From positions 5,825,501 to 5,889,500 of the forward strand of contig NC_133028.1 of NCBI RefSeq assembly GCF_048771995.1: a DNA stretch of 64,000 nt. The letters run 5' to 3'. Position 1 is the stretch's first letter, and every line of letters begins with the position of its first letter. The notes beneath the pieces are model-generated. The model did no database searches, had not been told where the DNA came from, and saw nothing but the letters and a program-made list of their open reading frames with translations. Positions 63,101 through 64,000 of the stretch are shown here, piece after piece. Source of the stretch: Taeniopygia guttata (lineage: Eukaryota > Chordata > Aves > Passeriformes > Estrildidae). The position numbers and the translations under genes are program-made.

Positions 63101-64000
63101 CTGTGTGAAAGGAAACACTTACCAGTAATCAAGAATACTGAAAATCTACTCTGGCCATGTTTTTTTTTTCAGCTTTTAGAAGCCGTTTGGCCTTCAGGAA
63201 ACTTAAAATATTTTAAATTTAATTTTAAGAAAGCTGTTCTTAATGAGTGGGGGAATATCAGTCAACAAAATTTTCTCTCTTGTTTTTGCTACAGTTTGTG
63301 TGATCATCCAAGCCCTTGGTGCCTCCCAGGCACTAGGGAATTTTGCAAACCAGGTTGATCAGCAGAGTTATCAACTCCCCAGTCATGGCTCTAACTCAGA
63401 TGGTTTTGTTTTTACCTTGTGGCTTTCCACAATGGATATTAAGGGATTAATATAATGAAATGTCACAATACTCTGTGTTTGTGTGTTTATGTGCCCCAAC
63501 CACCAGCATCTGAAACTTTTCAAAAGGAAATCAGTGGAGTCAAACTTAGAGTTTCTGCATTCAAAACACTCAGAAGTGCTTGGAATATTTGGGGCATGAA
63601 ACGATTTGTTTTTTATGTATAATTTAATAAATATTTGTTTATAGTGAGAACTGCTACAATTCTACCTCCAATTTTTGGAGAGGAGAAAATCATAAAAATT
63701 CCTTCTGAATTAAAAATCAAGTCAAGGGATTAGATAGCTGTTTTAATTTACACTTTGAAGCTGAGATTTATGGTACAGACACCTGGATATGGGAAAGTTC
63801 TTTTCTATTATACTGGAATCGGTGAAATCCAAGCTGTTTGAAATGCTGATGATATCTCTTATTTCTGACTTTTCAAGGTACATCAAGGTCCACTGAAGAT
63901 CTCATCTGTAGCAGAAGTAATGAAAGAGTCCAAACAGCCTGTTCCCAAATCCCAGATAGGCAAACCAGAAGGTGCTGCTCCTACAGAGGAAAAAGGAGGT
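57060..64000 (+). CDS. IMMT: IMMT (MIC60/mitofilin), 5' part: exons 1-3 and start of exon 4
   Basis: IMMT/MIC60 is the inner-membrane core subunit of the MICOS complex that forms cristae junctions and contacts the outer membrane (family knowledge). Exons are 57060-57104, 61866-61942, 62352-62541 and 63878-64000 (cut by the window). The joined frame is continuous for 145 codons. An Arg-rich presequence (MLRACRRAGLAAARQ, then CVRASLRPSRLCRGYAT) is followed by the transmembrane segment GKIIGAGLLFVGGGIGG. The conserved IPYSDKLFEMALGPAP and PLKISSVAEVMKESKQP come next. The coiled-coil and mitofilin domain lie beyond the window. Confidence 0.95.
57327..57455. promoter_or_regulatory. cluster of three ZNF143/SBS-type motifs
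   Basis: Three 19-bp sites resemble actacaattcccagcatgc, the known ZNF143/THAP11 motif: 57327-57345 on + (actaccagtcccagcgtgc), 57390-57408 on - and 57437-57455 on -. They lie 270-400 bases inside IMMT intron 1, within the CpG-rich block. Such motifs typify promoters of housekeeping and divergent gene pairs. Binding is inferred from the match alone. Confidence 0.7.
58358..58560 (-). repeat. CR1 LINE 3' fragment, antisense
   Basis: 'cacagaatggtttggattgg' and 'aaaggaccttaagactttct' open the reverse complement of a CR1 3' end. 'ggacacttccagggatagga' and 'gagaatttatccctgagaac' continue it in the correct order. It lies in IMMT intron 1. Confidence 0.9.
60040..60095 (-). repeat. CR1 3'-end fragment, antisense
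   Basis: 'agcttggaagagatctctaa' and 'agatcatctggactaaaatc' give a short reverse-complement CR1 3' end, not extendable by eye. Confidence 0.65.
61866..61942 (+). CDS. IMMT: IMMT exon 2
   Basis: Acceptor tctccccacag, donor gtacgt at 61943. It encodes NSRCVRASLRPSRLCRGYA, THAGES and two bases of Gly. Spaced arginines without acidic residues up to the Arg-Gly-Tyr-Ala cleavage-like site fit a mitochondrial presequence (human has a corresponding Cys-Arg-Arg-Tyr-Ser). Confidence 0.92.
61943..62351 (+). other. IMMT: IMMT intron 2
   Basis: About 410 bases with consensus ends (gtacgt / ttcctcctcag). No other feature is seen. Confidence 0.9.
62352..62541 (+). CDS. IMMT: IMMT exon 3 (transmembrane segment)
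   Basis: Acceptor ttcctcctcag, donor gtgagt. It encodes VSVGKIIGAGLLFVGGGIG, then GTVLYASYDRQFRESVEKA and IPYSDKLFEMALGP. The Gly-rich hydrophobic stretch is the single inner-membrane anchor of MIC60, after which the protein faces the intermembrane space. It ends in phase 0. Confidence 0.96.
62542..63877 (+). other. IMMT: IMMT intron 3
   Basis: About 1.3 kb of AT-rich sequence with no recognised gene or repeat. The acceptor is ttctgacttttcaag. Confidence 0.85.
63878..64000 (+). CDS. IMMT: IMMT exon 4 (partial, runs off window)
   Basis: It encodes VHQGPLKISSVAEVMKESK, then QPVPKSQIGKPEGAAPTEE and KGG at the window edge. The GPLKISSV-EVMKESKQP block is identical or nearly so to mammalian IMMT; the following Pro/Ala/Glu-rich linker diverges as expected. 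Confidence 0.93.

Overview
The window looks like avian genomic DNA. It has long introns at intermediate GC, several CR1 LINE remnants in both orientations with the typical CR1 3' tails, a relic of an avian-type retroviral envelope gene, and three vertebrate genes in the order REEP1 - MRPL35 - IMMT that I know from other amniotes. I cannot name the species; a songbird or other neoavian bird is only a guess. No tRNA, rRNA, CRISPR or bacterial-type features were seen.

Layout: (1) 1-48,865 and onward to about 52.7 kb is REEP1 on the + strand. Its first coding exon lies upstream of the window. Exons 2-7 are at 13702-13774, 16572-16648, 18044-18164, 19715-19828, 32736-32904 and 48855-48865, all with consensus splice sites and continuous phase. 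The 3'UTR probably runs to a poly(A) signal at 52672. (2) 53.65-56.02 kb is MRPL35 on the - strand, complete in four exons (174 codons) and convergent with REEP1. (3) 55.7-57.8 kb is a CpG-rich, very GC-rich block holding the divergent MRPL35/IMMT start region. It contains an old GC-enriched CR1 copy and three ZNF143/SBS-type motifs. It borders abruptly on a (TA)n-rich block at 55.14-55.69 kb. (4) 57.06-64.0 kb is the 5' end of IMMT (MIC60) on the + strand: exons 1-3 complete, exon 4 cut by the window end.

Main discovery candidate: a 140-nt cassette exon in REEP1 intron 6 (46699-46838) whose phases fit exon 6 on one side and a second, open reading frame of the last exon on the other (48855-48926). 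Together they would replace the usual Gly-Thr-Ala stop with an acidic-then-basic tail of about 70 residues resembling the C-terminus of the paralogue REEP2. A 36-nt candidate microexon (38588-38623) lies in the same intron. Both are inferred from sequence alone.

The three genes are functionally related only loosely. REEP1 shapes tubular ER and binds microtubules. MRPL35 is a mitochondrial large-ribosomal-subunit protein. IMMT/MIC60 is the core organiser of mitochondrial cristae junctions. The head-to-head MRPL35/IMMT arrangement suggests shared control of two mitochondrial genes.
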